64,000 bases of DNA from an uncultured Altererythrobacter sp. (GCA_913055875.1 CAJXJY010000001.1:124001-188000); one strand, 5' to 3'; counted from the first letter of the stretch, positions 1 through 9,124 are shown. Made by a program: numbers and translations. The notes: generated by a model not told the origin, from the letters alone.

Positions 1-524
1 GGTGCGGGTCAGGTCGCCGATCTCGAACCGGTCGCTGGTCGCCTGGACGTTGACCGACAGCACGTCGACCTGGTTGGCCGACAACGCCACCAGCGCCTGG
101 CCGCGCAGCACGTCCATATAGGCGGCCACCACTTGGGTGAAGATGGCGCTTTCGGTCGCGCGCAGATCGGCGCGGCCCGCCTCGACGCGGGTTTCGGCCG
201 CGCGGATCGAATTCCTAACCGCGCCGCCCGAATAGAGCGGCACGCCGAGATCCAGTCCGGCGCCGAACAGCCGGTTCGGGCCCTGCGCCGAAGCTCCGTC
301 GAGAACTTCCGAATAGGAGGCAGTCGCGGCAACGTCAGGCAGCCCGGCGGAGCGCTCGATCGGCACGTTCTCGTCGGTCGCCCGCTGCGTCGCCCGTGCG
401 GATTCGAGCGTCGGATTGTTGAGATAGGCCTGGGTGAGCGCTTCCTGCAGCGTGTCCGCATGCACCGGCGCGGCGACGAACGCAGCCCCGGCGAGCAGGA
501 TCGTTCTGGCGGCCCTCCCGCTCA
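1..524 (-). CDS. tolC: TolC family outer membrane efflux/secretion protein (3' part outside window)
   Basis: N-terminal 174 or so residues of a TolC-type outer membrane channel, which joins inner-membrane exporters to the outside. The protein starts with a short signal peptide ending near Ala-Asp (PVHADTLQEAL) and continues with typical family segments: AYLNNPTLESARA, then GAGLDLGVPLYSGGAVRNSI near residue 90. The start is GTG because an in-frame stop lies just upstream. That start is 3 bp after the stop of the methyltransferase gene at 528, so the two are probably co-transcribed. The gene runs off the left edge of the window, so its C-terminus cannot be judged. Confidence 0.9.
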
Positions 525-527
525 CGG

Positions 528-1118
528 TCAGAAGCTCCAGCCTTTCGGGGCGTCGAATTCGCCCAGCCGCGGAATGCCGATCTCGGCGAGCGGGAGCAGC
601 GCGATCTCGGCGCCGCTCTTGCGCCCGATCGCGAGCCGGGTGACGCCGTTGCGAACGAGGCCGGTGACCGCGCGCGCACCCTCGGCAAGCCGCTTCGCCA
701 GCGATCCGGGAATGCGCTCGACCGCCCCGTCGATCGCGAGCAGGGTGAAATCGCCGCGCTTGCGCGACGCGGCGACGGCCTCTTCGGGAGAGACGATCTC
801 CATGTCGCCGACCAGCGGGCGCAGCAATTCGGGCAGGTAACCGGCACCGCTATCGACCACGAGCGCCCTGTCCTCGCCAACCGGCTTCGCTTCGGCGAGC
901 AGCATTCCGTAAAACAGCGGCGCGGCGAGCCTGCGGCCGTTTTCGAGCGGTACGGCGCGGTCGATATAGGCGGCTGCACGCGATGCCTGCGGCACATGCT
1001 CCTCGCGCGCGACGCTCGCCATGCGGTCGAGCACGAACGGTTCGTTCACCCCGCTGGTGCGGAGCTGGCTGTCGATCATCGCGCGGCGGGCGGCGGCAAA
1101 ATCCATGGTCGTCTGCAT
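528..1118 (-). CDS. Protein-L-isoaspartate O-methyltransferase family protein
   Basis: A 196-residue protein of the PCMT family, which uses SAM to repair isoaspartyl residues. Near the N-terminus it has [20 protein letters not shown], the usual opening of alphaproteobacterial members. The glycine-rich SAM loop is recognisable but weak ([13 protein letters not shown], near residue 90), and the protein is shorter than canonical Pcm, so activity is uncertain. It lies directly upstream of tolC on the same strand, 3 bp apart. An alternative ATG 12 bp downstream (1106) is equally possible. Confidence 0.85.
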   Translation of the reverse strand: MQTTMDFAAARRAMIDSQLRTSGVNEPFVLDRMASVAREEHVPQASRAAAYIDRAVPLENGRRLAAPLFYGMLLAEAKPVGEDRALVVDSGAGYLPELLRPLVGDMEIVSPEEAVAASRKRGDFTLLAIDGAVERIPGSLAKRLAEGARAVTGLVRNGVTRLAIGRKSGAEIALLPLAEIGIPRLGEFDAPKGWSF

Positions 1119-1299
1119 AGGTTTCCGCGAGCTGTATTACATCAATAACACAGTTCGTCAATCCTGTGTGTTGCCTGTTGTGTGGGGCGCCTTACGGCAG
1201 GGTCGGGCGAGCGCCAAGCTCTTTGCAAATGCGGGGCGTGACCTAGGCGGGGCCTGTGGCTATGGGGCTACGCAATCGACCGGAAGGAGTATGGCTTCG

Positions 1300-2721
1300 A
1301 TGAGCGACTTGCGCACGCCCGACGGGGGCGAGACCCGTATCGAGACCGATTCGGTCGGCGAGATCGCGGTGCCCGCGGCAAGCTATTGGGGCGCGCAGAC
1401 GCAGCGCAGCCTGAAGAATTTCGATATCGGGACCGAAAAGATGCCCGTCCCGCTGGTGCGCGCGCTGGGGATCCAGAAAAAGGCCGCGGCGCAGGCCAAC
1501 ATGGCGCTCGGCGCGCTCGACGCAGAGATCGGCAAGGCGATCGTCGCAGCCGCCGACGAGGTCATCGACGGCACGCTCGCGGCGCAGTTCCCGCTCGCCG
1601 TGTGGCAGACCGGTTCGGGCACGCAGAGCAACATGAATGCCAACGAGGTGATCGCGGGCCGCGCCAACGAAATGCTCGCAGGTGTTCGCGGCGGCAAGGA
1701 GCCGGTCCACCCCAACGATCACTGCAATATGGGCCAGTCGTCGAACGACACCTTCCCCACCGCGATGCATATCGCCGCGGTCGAGCAGGTGACGCACCTG
1801 CTGCTGCCGGCGCTGGAGCATCTTCACGACGCGCTCGATGCCAAGGCGAAGCACTTCGCCGATATCGTCAAGATCGGCCGCACGCATATGCAGGACGCGA
1901 CGCCGCTGACGCTGGGGCAGGAATTCTCCGGCTACGCCCAGCAAATCGCCTACGGCATCGAGCGCGTCGAAGGCGCGCTGCCGCGGCTCAGCGAGCTGGC
2001 GCAGGGCGGCACCGCGGTCGGCACCGGAATCAATTCGAGAGTCGGATTCGCCGAGGGTTTCGCACAGCAGGTGTCGGACATCACCGGGCTCGGCTTCACC
2101 AGCGCACGCAACAAGTTCGAAGCGCTCGCCGCGCACGATGCGCTGGTCGAGATGTCGGGCGTGCTCAACACGCTCGCGGTCAGCCTGATGAAGATCGCCA
2201 ACGATTTGCGCCTGCTCGGTTCGGGGCCGCGCTGCGGGCTCGGCGAGATCGCGCTGCCCGCCAACGAGCCGGGTTCCTCGATCATGCCGGGCAAGGTCAA
2301 CCCGACCCAGTGCGAGGCGCTGACCATGGTCTGCGCGCAGGTGATGGGCAACCACGTCACCGTCAGCGTGGCCGGGTCGAACGGGCATCTCGAACTCAAC
2401 GTGTTCAAGCCGGTGATCGTCTACAACGTGCTGCAGTCGATCCGCCTGCTCGCCGATGCGAGCACCAGCTTCACCGACAATTGCGTCGTCGGGATCGAGG
2501 CGAACGAGGGCCGCATCGGCAAGCTGCTCGACGAAAGTCTGATGCTGGTTACCGCGCTCAACCCGCATATCGGCTACGACAATGCGGCGAAGATCGCCAA
2601 GAAGGCGCATGCCGACGGGACGACGCTGAGGGAAAGCGCGCTGGCGCTCGGCCTGCTGACCGCGGAACAGTTCGACGAATGGGTCGTGCCGCAGCAGATG
2701 ACCGGGCCGCGCGACGCCTGA
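1300..2721 (+). CDS. fumC: Class II fumarate hydratase
   Basis: Fumarase C catalyses the reversible hydration of fumarate to malate in the TCA cycle, in the cytoplasm, without an iron-sulfur cluster. The 473-residue protein is normal length. It contains [12 protein letters not shown] near residue 106, [10 protein letters not shown] near 193 and the superfamily signature [15 protein letters not shown] near 325. An AGGAG at 1285-1289 is about 10 bp from the ATG at 1300 but only 1 bp from the ATG at 1291, so 1300 is preferred. It is divergent from the methyltransferase gene. The 180 bp between them hold AT-rich sequence and an imperfect AACACAG/CTGTGTGTT repeat near 1149-1170. Confidence 0.97.
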   Translation: MSDLRTPDGGETRIETDSVGEIAVPAASYWGAQTQRSLKNFDIGTEKMPVPLVRALGIQKKAAAQANMALGALDAEIGKAIVAAADEVIDGTLAAQFPLAVWQTGSGTQSNMNANEVIAGRANEMLAGVRGGKEPVHPNDHCNMGQSSNDTFPTAMHIAAVEQVTHLLLPALEHLHDALDAKAKHFADIVKIGRTHMQDATPLTLGQEFSGYAQQIAYGIERVEGALPRLSELAQGGTAVGTGINSRVGFAEGFAQQVSDITGLGFTSARNKFEALAAHDALVEMSGVLNTLAVSLMKIANDLRLLGSGPRCGLGEIALPANEPGSSIMPGKVNPTQCEALTMVCAQVMGNHVTVSVAGSNGHLELNVFKPVIVYNVLQSIRLLADASTSFTDNCVVGIEANEGRIGKLLDESLMLVTALNPHIGYDNAAKIAKKAHADGTTLRESALALGLLTAEQFDEWVVPQQMTGPRDA

Positions 2722-2857
2722 TTCCGCCGGAAAGCGCAGGAATTCCCGCGCACTCCCGTGGCCCCTCCAGCGACCCGCTCTATCGACGAAGGGTGTTGCG
2801 ATCTCGACGACGGCGCTGGCAATCAGGCGCCCGGCCCGGCTAGAGAAGCGCCCGATA

Positions 2858-4102
2858 ATGACAGAATATTTTCGCTCTTCGGAACGCGCCCATCTCCGCA
2901 CCCGCACGGTCATCGCCTCGATGGTCGGGCTGTGGCTGTGCTATTTCCTGCTCACTACGATACGCGGCACGATCGTCGGGCTGGAACTCCAGACCGAGAT
3001 GCTGTGGCGTCGCGGCGTGGTGAGCCTGGCCGGGGTCGGCGTCACCTTCGTGCTGTGGCTGGTGCTGCGCCTGTTCGAACGCCGCGCGCTGTGGGTCAAG
3101 ATTTCCGCCGCGCTGGTGTTCGCGCTGCCTGCCGCGGTGCTGATCGCGCAGGTCAACCAGACGATGTTTTCCGCGATCGAGGACAAGTTCGTCAAGGAAG
3201 TCGGCAAGAAGCAGGGCGTCAACATCTATCGCGACGAAGCGGGCAATCTGCTGGTCGACGTGCCGAGCGTCCGCGTGCCGGTGGAGGGGTCGGACGGCCG
3301 CCCGGTCGAGGCCGATGGCGAAGAGGAAGTGGCCGCGACGCTGCTGATCGCGCCCGCGCCGACCGGTCTCGACAAGTGGCGCCAGCTGACCGACATCGCA
3401 CTCGGGCGCTACTTCCTGCTGCTTGCCTGGGCTTCGCTCTATCTCGCCCTGCTGGCCGGGGCGCAGGCGCGCGCGGCGGAGCGGCGCGCGGGCGAATTCC
3501 GCCAGGCGGCCAAGGCGGCCGAGCTGCGATCCCTGCGCTACCAGGTCAACCCGCATTTCCTGTTCAACACGCTCAACTCGCTCTCCTCGATGGTGATGAC
3601 CGGCAAGACCGAGCGCGCCGAGGAAATGATCCAGACGATCTCCAATTTCTACCGCCACAGCCTTGCCGACGATGCCGTCAGCGACGTCGCGCTGGCCGAC
3701 GAATTCGACCTGCAGCGGCATTATCTCGCGATCGAGGCAGTGCGCTTTCCCGACCGGCTGCGCCCCGAATTCGACTTGCCCGACGAACTCGCAGACGCGC
3801 GCATCCCGGGCATGATCCTGCAGCCGCTGGTCGAGAATTCGGTCAAATACGCGGTCGCGCCGGTCAATCGGCCCGTGACGGTGCGCCTGTCGGCGCGCGA
3901 GGAATACGGGCGGCTGGTGGTCGAGATCAGCGACGACGGGCCGGGCGTCCCGGCCGATGTCCCGCACGGCTTCGGCATCGGCCTCGCTAATGTCCGCGAC
4001 CGGCTTGAGGCGCGCTTTGGCAAGGAGGCCGCGATCGCTTCCGGCCCGGCTCCCGACGGTTACCACACGATCATTCGCGTGCCCCTGGTGAAACATGGCT
4101 GA
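2858..4102 (+). CDS. LytS/YehU-type sensor histidine kinase
   Basis: A 414-residue membrane kinase of the His_kinase (PF06580) class. Hydrophobic segments lie near residues 18-37, 50-70 and 80-98, and another near 186-203 precedes the catalytic part. The phospho-acceptor motif NPHFLFNTLN places the histidine at about 233. The ATP-binding domain follows, with LQPLVENSVKYAV near 321 and DDGPGVP near 360. The segment between the membrane regions (about 100-185) would be the external sensor and has no recognisable domain. It overlaps its regulator by 8 bp. A second pair of the same type is encoded at 44177-46182. Confidence 0.93.
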   Translation: MTEYFRSSERAHLRTRTVIASMVGLWLCYFLLTTIRGTIVGLELQTEMLWRRGVVSLAGVGVTFVLWLVLRLFERRALWVKISAALVFALPAAVLIAQVNQTMFSAIEDKFVKEVGKKQGVNIYRDEAGNLLVDVPSVRVPVEGSDGRPVEADGEEEVAATLLIAPAPTGLDKWRQLTDIALGRYFLLLAWASLYLALLAGAQARAAERRAGEFRQAAKAAELRSLRYQVNPHFLFNTLNSLSSMVMTGKTERAEEMIQTISNFYRHSLADDAVSDVALADEFDLQRHYLAIEAVRFPDRLRPEFDLPDELADARIPGMILQPLVENSVKYAVAPVNRPVTVRLSAREEYGRLVVEISDDGPGVPADVPHGFGIGLANVRDRLEARFGKEAAIASGPAPDGYHTIIRVPLVKHG

Positions 4103-4850
4103 CGAGAAAAACGAGCAACCGCTGCGCACGCTGATCGTCGACGACGAGCCGCTCGCGGTCGAGCGGATGCAGGTCATTTGCGCGAAGATCCCGCAATTGT
4201 CGGTGGTCGGCACCGCCAGCGACGGCGCCGCCGCGCTGCGGCTTGTCGAGGCGCTGCATCCCGACTTGGTGCTGCTCGACATGACCATGCCCGAAGTCGA
4301 CGGCATCGCGGTCGCGCGCAAGCTGGCCGGGCACGACAATCCCCCGGCGGTGATCTTCGTCACCGCGCACGATCATTTCGCGGTCGAGGCATTCGATCTC
4401 GACGCGGTCGATTACGTGCTCAAGCCGGTCGCCCCCGACCGGCTGGGCCGCGCGATCGACCGGGCCAACGCGCGCCGCGGCGAACGCGCGGGTGCGGAAA
4501 GCGAGTGGCTGGAGGAGCTGTGGGTGCCGCACCGCTCCGAACTGCTCCGTATCGACGTCTCGCAGGTCGGACGCATCGATGCCGAGCGCGACTATGTCCG
4601 GCTGCATGTCGGGACACTCGAGGAGGGCGGGCGCACCTACCTGCTGCTGCAGACCATCGCCGGGCTGGAGGAGCGGCTCGACCCGGCGGAATTCATCCGC
4701 ATCCACCGCTCGACAATCCTGCGCAAGGACCGCATCCGCGGCCTCCGGCACGACGGGCTCGGCGTCTGGTCGGTCGAACTCGACGACGACGAGGCGCTGC
4801 GGATCGGGCGCACCTACCTGCCCAAGGTCAAGGCGATGGCCGGGCGCTGA
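4095..4850 (+). CDS. LytTR-family response regulator
   Basis: A 251-residue regulator with an N-terminal receiver domain (acidic pair near 16-17, phospho-acceptor Asp about 62 in LVLLDMTMPEVDG, conserved Lys near 110 in LKPV). Its C-terminal LytTR DNA-binding domain ends in FIRIHRSTILRK and LPKVKAMAGR. It overlaps the kinase gene by 8 bp, so the pair forms one signalling unit. Its stop codon is followed at once by a 250 bp repeat element (A1) that also follows the other LytTR regulator gene in this window. Confidence 0.93.
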   Translation: MADEKNEQPLRTLIVDDEPLAVERMQVICAKIPQLSVVGTASDGAAALRLVEALHPDLVLLDMTMPEVDGIAVARKLAGHDNPPAVIFVTAHDHFAVEAFDLDAVDYVLKPVAPDRLGRAIDRANARRGERAGAESEWLEELWVPHRSELLRIDVSQVGRIDAERDYVRLHVGTLEEGGRTYLLLQTIAGLEERLDPAEFIRIHRSTILRKDRIRGLRHDGLGVWSVELDDDEALRIGRTYLPKVKAMAGR

Positions 4851-4860
4851 AGCGCCCTGT

Positions 4861-5108
4861 TCTTGTTTTGCGCACCCGCCTCCGCGGGTGCGTCCTCGGT
4901 GCTATTCCCTCCGCTTCGCTACGGGGCACCTGCGGCTCGCGCGCGTGCGCTCGCGGTCGGCTGGTCGCCGACCGATCCATTCCTAGCCTTACTGCTTGGT
5001 CCCGGTTCTTGGTCGCGGCAGCCATAGGCCCACGGGGCCGCCCGCAGCGACCGAAGGGAGCGAGGAAAGCCAAGCGAGCGGACGCGAGCGCCGGCGTTTG
5101 AGGCGCAA
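4861..5108. repeat. Repeat family A, copy 1 (about 250 bp, full length)
   Basis: This gene-free stretch is collinear with the reverse complement of 43936-44176. Shared landmarks in order are: a T-rich start and a hairpin with a CTCCG loop (GCACCCGC/GCGGGTGC); a CCGCTTCGCT block; GGTCGGCTGGTCGCCGACC, a second hairpin; CCATTCC; CCCGGTTCTTGGTCGCGGCAG; and GCGTTTGAGGC at the end. A shorter relative lies at 14397-14520. It occupies the space between convergent genes (LytTR regulator and UrcA) and contains no convincing reading frame. Confidence 0.8.
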
Positions 5109-5148
5109 CAAAAAAGACCCGAGCCGGGGGACTGATCCGGCTCGGGTC
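5109..5148 (-). terminator. Rho-independent terminator of the UrcA gene
   Basis: On the minus strand, a perfect 12 bp stem (GACCCGAGCCGG / CCGGCTCGGGTC, 9 nt loop) is followed by six T residues. It starts 24 bp after the UrcA stop codon. It abuts the end of repeat A1. Confidence 0.9.
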
Positions 5149-5171
5149 CAGACGTGGGCGGCTTGGGGTTG

Positions 5172-5468
5172 TCAGCCGCCCAGCTGCTGCGCTTCCACGA
5201 CCGCGGCGAAATGCTTCTCGGCTTGTGCCTTGGCCTTGCGGTAGCAGTTGGTGGATTCCTTCGAACGCAGCCGGCTGCCGCTGCGGATCTGGTCGTAGCC
5301 GCATACCTTGCGCGCAGCCTGGTCGATCCGCTGATCGAGCACCTTCTGGCCCTCGACGGTCTGCAGGTTGAGGTCGCGATAGGTGATCGCCATGCTCTCC
5401 TGCGCGCCGGCGGGCAGGGCGGTGGCCATGGTGGCGAGGGCGGCAAATGCCATGAGGGGGGTCTTCAT
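5172..5468 (-). CDS. UrcA family protein
   Basis: A 98-residue exported protein with a signal peptide (MKTPLMAFAALATMATALPAGAQ). Its mature part has the UrcA-family look: ITYRDLNLQTVEGQKVLDQR, then a Cys-Gly-Tyr motif and a second Cys near the end (STNCYRKA). Two cysteines suggest one disulfide in the periplasm. The family is common in sphingomonads and has no established function. It is followed by a strong terminator and read divergently from the small membrane protein at 5554. Confidence 0.85.
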   Translation of the reverse strand: MKTPLMAFAALATMATALPAGAQESMAITYRDLNLQTVEGQKVLDQRIDQAARKVCGYDQIRSGSRLRSKESTNCYRKAKAQAEKHFAAVVEAQQLGG

Positions 5469-5553
5469 TGTCGTGTCCTCCGATTGCGGGCCTCCGGCAT
5501 GAGGGGGTAGGGGTGGAGGCTGTCCGCGGAAGCCGTTCTATGCGGCGGGGCGA

Positions 5554-5949
5554 GTGCGATCATGGCAAACTCTGCCACGCGCATTGCGGCGTCGACGGAA
5601 GCAGCCCCTTCCGGACGGACCGCGCGAACCGGCGGACGAATGGCGATTGGCAATCGACCGGCGGCTCTCCACAATGGCGTGCATGGCGATCCTGATCATC
5701 TTCCTGTGCGGCATTTCCAATTTCGGCTTGCACAAGGCGGTGCTCGAGAGCGGCCATCGCCTGCTCGGCCAGTTGCGCGGCACGCTGGGCGGTCTCGGCG
5801 GCAGGGCGACGCTGCTGTGCGAATTCCTCGTCCTGCTCGCCGCCATGTTGCTGGCGGCAAACGGGTGGCCTGCGCTGGCCTGGGCCTACCTGGTCTATTC
5901 GGCGGTCAACGGCGTTTCCGCCTGGCTGATCCTTTCGGGCCGTATCTGA
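5554..5949 (+). CDS. Small membrane protein of unknown function
   Basis: Up to 131 residues starting from a GTG at 5554. The first 40 residues are arginine-rich with no recognisable motif. An ATG at 5674 would give a 91-residue protein that keeps all hydrophobic segments (MAILIIFLCGISNFGLHKAV, then two more near residues 90-106 and 110-127). I see no clear Shine-Dalgarno before either start. It lies upstream of the lipid kinase on the same strand. I recognise no family; the frame is supported by its hydrophobic pattern and the lack of a competing frame. Confidence 0.55.
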   Translation: MRSWQTLPRALRRRRKQPLPDGPREPADEWRLAIDRRLSTMACMAILIIFLCGISNFGLHKAVLESGHRLLGQLRGTLGGLGGRATLLCEFLVLLAAMLLAANGWPALAWAYLVYSAVNGVSAWLILSGRI

Positions 5950-5998
5950 GCCACGGCACGGCGCGGGAACTCGCCCCCTTTTCCAGCGCTTAGCCCGT

Positions 5999-6853
5999 AT
6001 GAGCGCACCCTCGCCCATCTGGCTGGTCGTCAACGACAGCAGCGGGAGCAACAGCCCGCGCGCGCTCGAGGAGCTGCAATCGTGCCTCGCCGAGCACGGG
6101 TTTCCGGTGCAGCGCCTCACCCGTTTTCCGGCCGACGACCTGCCCGATGCCGCGACCTTGGCGACCGAAGCGATCCCGACCGTCGCGGTCTATGCCGGCG
6201 ACGGTACGGTCAACGCATGCATTTCCCGCCTCTACGGATGGGAGGGTGCGGTGCTGGTGCTTCCCGGCGGGACCATGAACATGCTCTCGCAGCGTCTCCA
6301 CCGCGAAGCGGACATGTGGACGATCGTCGAGCGGGTCGCAGCCGGGGCAGCGCGCACGGTCCGGCCCTCGGTCGTGCGCTGCCGCCACGGCGATGCCTTC
6401 GCCGGCTTTCTCGCCGGACCCGGCACGGCGTGGGGCGATGTGCGCGAGGCGATGCGCGAAGTCGATATCGGCGGCATCGTGGAAACCGCCTCCGACGCGC
6501 TGTCGCGCACCACCGGCGGTTCGATGGTCCATTGCCGCGAACCCGCACTCGGCCGCACCGGTGGCTACCCGCTGCTCGAACTGACTCCCGGCGAATGGGG
6601 AGTCCAGATCGACGCCTTTCATGCCGAAAGCGCGGGCGAATTCGTCCAGCAGGGCTGGGCGCTGCTGCGCCGCCGCTTTCGCGAAGGCCCGCACGACCGG
6701 CTCGGCCTGGTTGACAAGGCGGTGCTCGAAGATTCCGACAAGGACGGCATCGGCATCCTCATCGACGGCGAGGCCGTTACGGGCGGATCGCGCGAGGAGA
6801 TCGCGGTAGCGCGCTGCGAAGTCGATCTGCTAGCGACTGGCCATGGCAACTGA
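5999..6853 (+). CDS. Diacylglycerol/lipid kinase family protein
   Basis: A 284-residue cytoplasmic protein with the DAGK catalytic fold. It starts with a nucleotide-site strand (WLVVNDSSGSN). The diagnostic GDGTVN is at about residues 67-72 and PGGTMNML near 92. Such enzymes phosphorylate lipid acceptors such as diacylglycerol; the substrate cannot be told from sequence. The gene overlaps the following phosphoesterase by 11 bp, which suggests translational coupling. Confidence 0.85.
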   Translation: MSAPSPIWLVVNDSSGSNSPRALEELQSCLAEHGFPVQRLTRFPADDLPDAATLATEAIPTVAVYAGDGTVNACISRLYGWEGAVLVLPGGTMNMLSQRLHREADMWTIVERVAAGAARTVRPSVVRCRHGDAFAGFLAGPGTAWGDVREAMREVDIGGIVETASDALSRTTGGSMVHCREPALGRTGGYPLLELTPGEWGVQIDAFHAESAGEFVQQGWALLRRRFREGPHDRLGLVDKAVLEDSDKDGIGILIDGEAVTGGSREEIAVARCEVDLLATGHGN

Positions 6854-7703
6854 CGAAACGCTTCTTTTCCACCTCAGCGACATCCATTTCGGGCTCGAGG
6901 ACAATCGCGCGCTCGACTGGGTCAAGCAGGAGATCGCCGAGAAGAAACCGGCGGCGGTCGCGATCACCGGCGATCTGACGATGCGCGCGCGGCATCACGA
7001 ATTCGCCGCGGCGACGCGCTGGATCACTTCGCTGCAGGCGCCGGTCACGGTCGAGGTCGGCAATCACGACATGCCCTATTTCAACCCGTTCGAGCGGTTC
7101 TTCACGCCCTATCGGCGGTTCCGCGGGATGGAAGAACTGGTCGAGCGCGAAATCGACCTGCCGGGCCTCGCCATCGTTCCGCTCAAGACCGCGGTGCGCG
7201 CGCAGCCGCGGCTCAACTGGTCGAAGGGCTGGATCACCGATGCCGCGCTGGCGAAATGCCTCGCGGCGATCGACGCGCTGCCCGCGGGAACCTGCGCGCT
7301 GGTCGCCGCGCACCATCCGTTGCGCGAAGTCGGCACCGAAGGGACTGCGCTGACCCGGCACGGCGGCAAGGCGCTCGCCGAACTGGCCAGGCGCCCCGTC
7401 GCCGCGGTGCTGAGCGGCCATGTCCACGATGCGTTCGACATCATGGAGGAGACGGTCCACGGGCGCGTGCGGATGATCGGCGCGGGCACGCTGTCGCAAC
7501 GGGTCCGCTCGACCCCGCCGAGCTTCAACGAGCTGAGCTGGAACGGCGAGGAACTGAAGGTCCGCGTGCGCAACCTGGCCGATGTGCGCACGCGCGACAT
7601 GATGATCGACGACGTCCCCGAGGATGCGACCCCGCCGCGCAACCCCGGCGAACCGGTCGCGCCGGTGCGGCAGGTTCCCCGGACCGACCCCCCGGTACAT
7701 TGA
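6843..7703 (+). CDS. Metallophosphoesterase (calcineurin-like)
   Basis: A 286-residue enzyme with all the metal-binding blocks of the family: DIHFG near residue 12, GDLT near 41, GNHD near 77, HHP near 157 and GHVHD near 195. It has no signal peptide, so it should be cytoplasmic. The C-terminal 40 residues are proline-rich and outside the catalytic domain. It is coupled to the lipid kinase gene. The stop codon lies inside the first of two copies of CATTGAGTCCGG (7698-7709, 7713-7724). Confidence 0.9.
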   Translation: MATDETLLFHLSDIHFGLEDNRALDWVKQEIAEKKPAAVAITGDLTMRARHHEFAAATRWITSLQAPVTVEVGNHDMPYFNPFERFFTPYRRFRGMEELVEREIDLPGLAIVPLKTAVRAQPRLNWSKGWITDAALAKCLAAIDALPAGTCALVAAHHPLREVGTEGTALTRHGGKALAELARRPVAAVLSGHVHDAFDIMEETVHGRVRMIGAGTLSQRVRSTPPSFNELSWNGEELKVRVRNLADVRTRDMMIDDVPEDATPPRNPGEPVAPVRQVPRTDPPVH

Positions 7704-7852
7704 GTCCGGGGGCATTGAGTCCGGTGCATCGAGCGCGAGGGGATTATCCCTGCCACCCTGTTAACGCTGACCGTTCACCCGCTTCGTCCGCGGTGCGGTA
7801 AGGCCGTTCGCATACCCGGTGCTCACCACGCGAAGACGAAGGGGGCGCTGCT

Positions 7853-8050
7853 GTGGAACTGCTCAAGGCGATACCGCTCGGCGCGCTGCTGGCCGGCGTG
7901 GTCGCGCTCGTGATCGGCTCCACGGGCTCGACCGGCGGGCAGCTCCATATCCATCATATGGCGGTCGGGAGCTGGGACGTGCTGTGGTCGTGGCCGCTGT
8001 TCTTCGTCGGGACCGGGATCGCCTGGGGCCTGATGATCATGCAGCGGTAG
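7853..8050 (+). CDS. Small two-helix membrane protein, hypothetical
   Basis: A 65-residue protein from a GTG start, with a purine-rich ribosome site (AAGGGGG) about 8 bp upstream. It has two hydrophobic stretches (residues 6-24 and 43-63) separated by a histidine-containing loop (LHIHHMAVG). I recognise no family. The pattern is that of a real inner-membrane peptide, and it is followed by a P-family repeat. Confidence 0.6.
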   Translation: MELLKAIPLGALLAGVVALVIGSTGSTGGQLHIHHMAVGSWDVLWSWPLFFVGTGIAWGLMIMQR

Positions 8051-8082
8051 GTGAAGCCGGAGCGGCTCGCTTGCTGCGTTTT

Positions 8083-8342
8083 GTTTTCCGGCGGTGACGA
8101 GGCCTGTCTCTGCTTGGCAAGTAACTGACCGCCGGGGCTGTTCCATCCCACGCCCCCACCTGGAGTCTTTAGTTGCGTGCGGAAAGCACGTCCGTGCTTT
8201 CCTTGCGGCACCAGCCCACTCCCCCGCCCTTCCACCCCGACTTTAGTATCCTAAGGGTGGAAGGGTGGGGGAGTGGGCTGGTGCCGCACCCGGCGGTCCG
8301 ACAATTGCCAAGCAGAGACAGGCCTCGTCACCGCCGGAAAAC
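8083..8342. repeat. P-family palindromic mosaic, copy 1
   Basis: This 260 bp element fills a convergent gap. Order: X module (GTTTTCCGGCGGTGACGAGG...); a half-arm (CTGTTCCATCCCACGCCCCC); Y hairpin 8181-8202 (GGAAAGCAC stem); core palindrome 8206-8286 with about 30 bp arms around a loop holding AGTATCCTAA; then a second X module in inverted orientation. The two outer X modules are reverse complements over about 45 bp, so the whole locus is a nested palindrome. It has no coding potential of its own. Confidence 0.9.
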
Positions 8343-8346
8343 AAAC

Positions 8347-8376
8347 GAAAAGGGCGGCCTCTTGCGAGACCGCCCC
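8347..8376 (-). terminator. Rho-independent terminator after rpsI
   Basis: On the minus strand, GGGCGGTCTC and GAGGCCGCCC form a stem with a GCAA loop, followed by TTTT. It lies 29 bp after the rpsI stop and next to the edge of repeat P1. Confidence 0.85.
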
Positions 8377-8404
8377 ACTCGGTGATCGTCGATCGGGTAG
8401 TGCC

Positions 8405-9124
8405 TTAGCGCTTCGAGAACTGGAAGCTGCGGCGGGCCTTGGCGCGGCCGTACTTCTTGCGCTCGACCACGCGGCTGTCGCGGGTCAGGAAGCCGGCGGC
8501 CTTGACCGTCGCGCGCAGTTCCGGCTCGTACTTCGCCAGCGCCTGCGAGATGCCGTGCTTGACCGCACCCGCCTGCCCCGACAGCCCGCCGCCGCGCACG
8601 GTGGCGACGACGTCGAACTGGCCGGCACGATCGGTGATCGCGAAGGGCTGGTTGATGATCAGGCGCAGCGTCGGACGCGCGAAGTAGACTTCCTGATCGC
8701 GGCCGTTGACCGTGATCGAGCCCTTGCCCGGCTTGATCCAGACGCGCGCGACCGCATCCTTGCGGCGGCCGGTGGCATAGGCGCGGCCGTGCTCGTCGAG
8801 CTCCTGCTCGCGCAGCGGCGCGGTCGACTGGGCGATCGCGGCGGCATCGCCGTCGGGCGTGTCGCCCGCGATATCGCCCAGATCGGCGAGATCGGTAACC
8901 TTGTCGGACTTGGCGTCGGCCTTCGGTTCGGCTTCGGCCTCTGCCTTGGGCTCTTCCTTGGCGTCCGTCTCGGGCTCGGCTTCGGCTTTCGCTTTCGGCT
9001 CGGCTTTGTCGTCGGACTTGGCTTCCTCGGTCTTGGCTTCGGCCTTCGCCTCGGTTTCCACCTTGTCCTCGGTCTTGCCAGCCTTGGCGTCGGCCTTCTC
9101 GGCGGGTTTCTTCTCGTCGGCCAT
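8405..9124 (-). CDS. rpsI: 30S ribosomal protein S9 with long acidic/lysine-rich N-terminal extension
   Basis: The last 127 or so residues are a normal S9 ([20 protein letters not shown] near 113, ending in [17 protein letters not shown], the tail that reaches the ribosomal P site). In front is an extension of about 110 residues made almost wholly of Ala, Glu, Lys, Asp and Pro with loose EAKAEAK-type repeats. Typical bacterial S9 is about 130 residues. The start codon overlaps the rplM stop by 1 bp (TAATG), so the N-terminus is well placed and the extension should be translated. L13-S9 is a conserved operon. Confidence 0.95.
   Translation of the reverse strand: MADEKKPAEKADAKAGKTEDKVETEAKAEAKTEEAKSDDKAEPKAKAEAEPETDAKEEPKAEAEAEPKADAKSDKVTDLADLGDIAGDTPDGDAAAIAQSTAPLREQELDEHGRAYATGRRKDAVARVWIKPGKGSITVNGRDQEVYFARPTLRLIINQPFAITDRAGQFDVVATVRGGGLSGQAGAVKHGISQALAKYEPELRATVKAAGFLTRDSRVVERKKYGRAKARRSFQFSKR

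Noticed and set aside
1291-1299. fumC start at ATG 1291
   Set aside because: The AGGAG would be only 1 bp from this ATG; the ATG at 1300 has normal spacing.
4851-5108. Open plus-strand frame reading on from the regulator into repeat A1
   Set aside because: The sequence matches a non-coding repeat present elsewhere in the opposite orientation, and the frame has no start signal or family.
7698-7724. Two copies of CATTGAGTCCGG at the end of the phosphoesterase gene as a regulatory element
   Set aside because: Only two short copies with no structure or other occurrence; likely a local slippage duplication.
8083-8342. P elements as insertion sequences
   Set aside because: No transposase frame, no target duplication obvious by eye, and no shared outer ends across copies.
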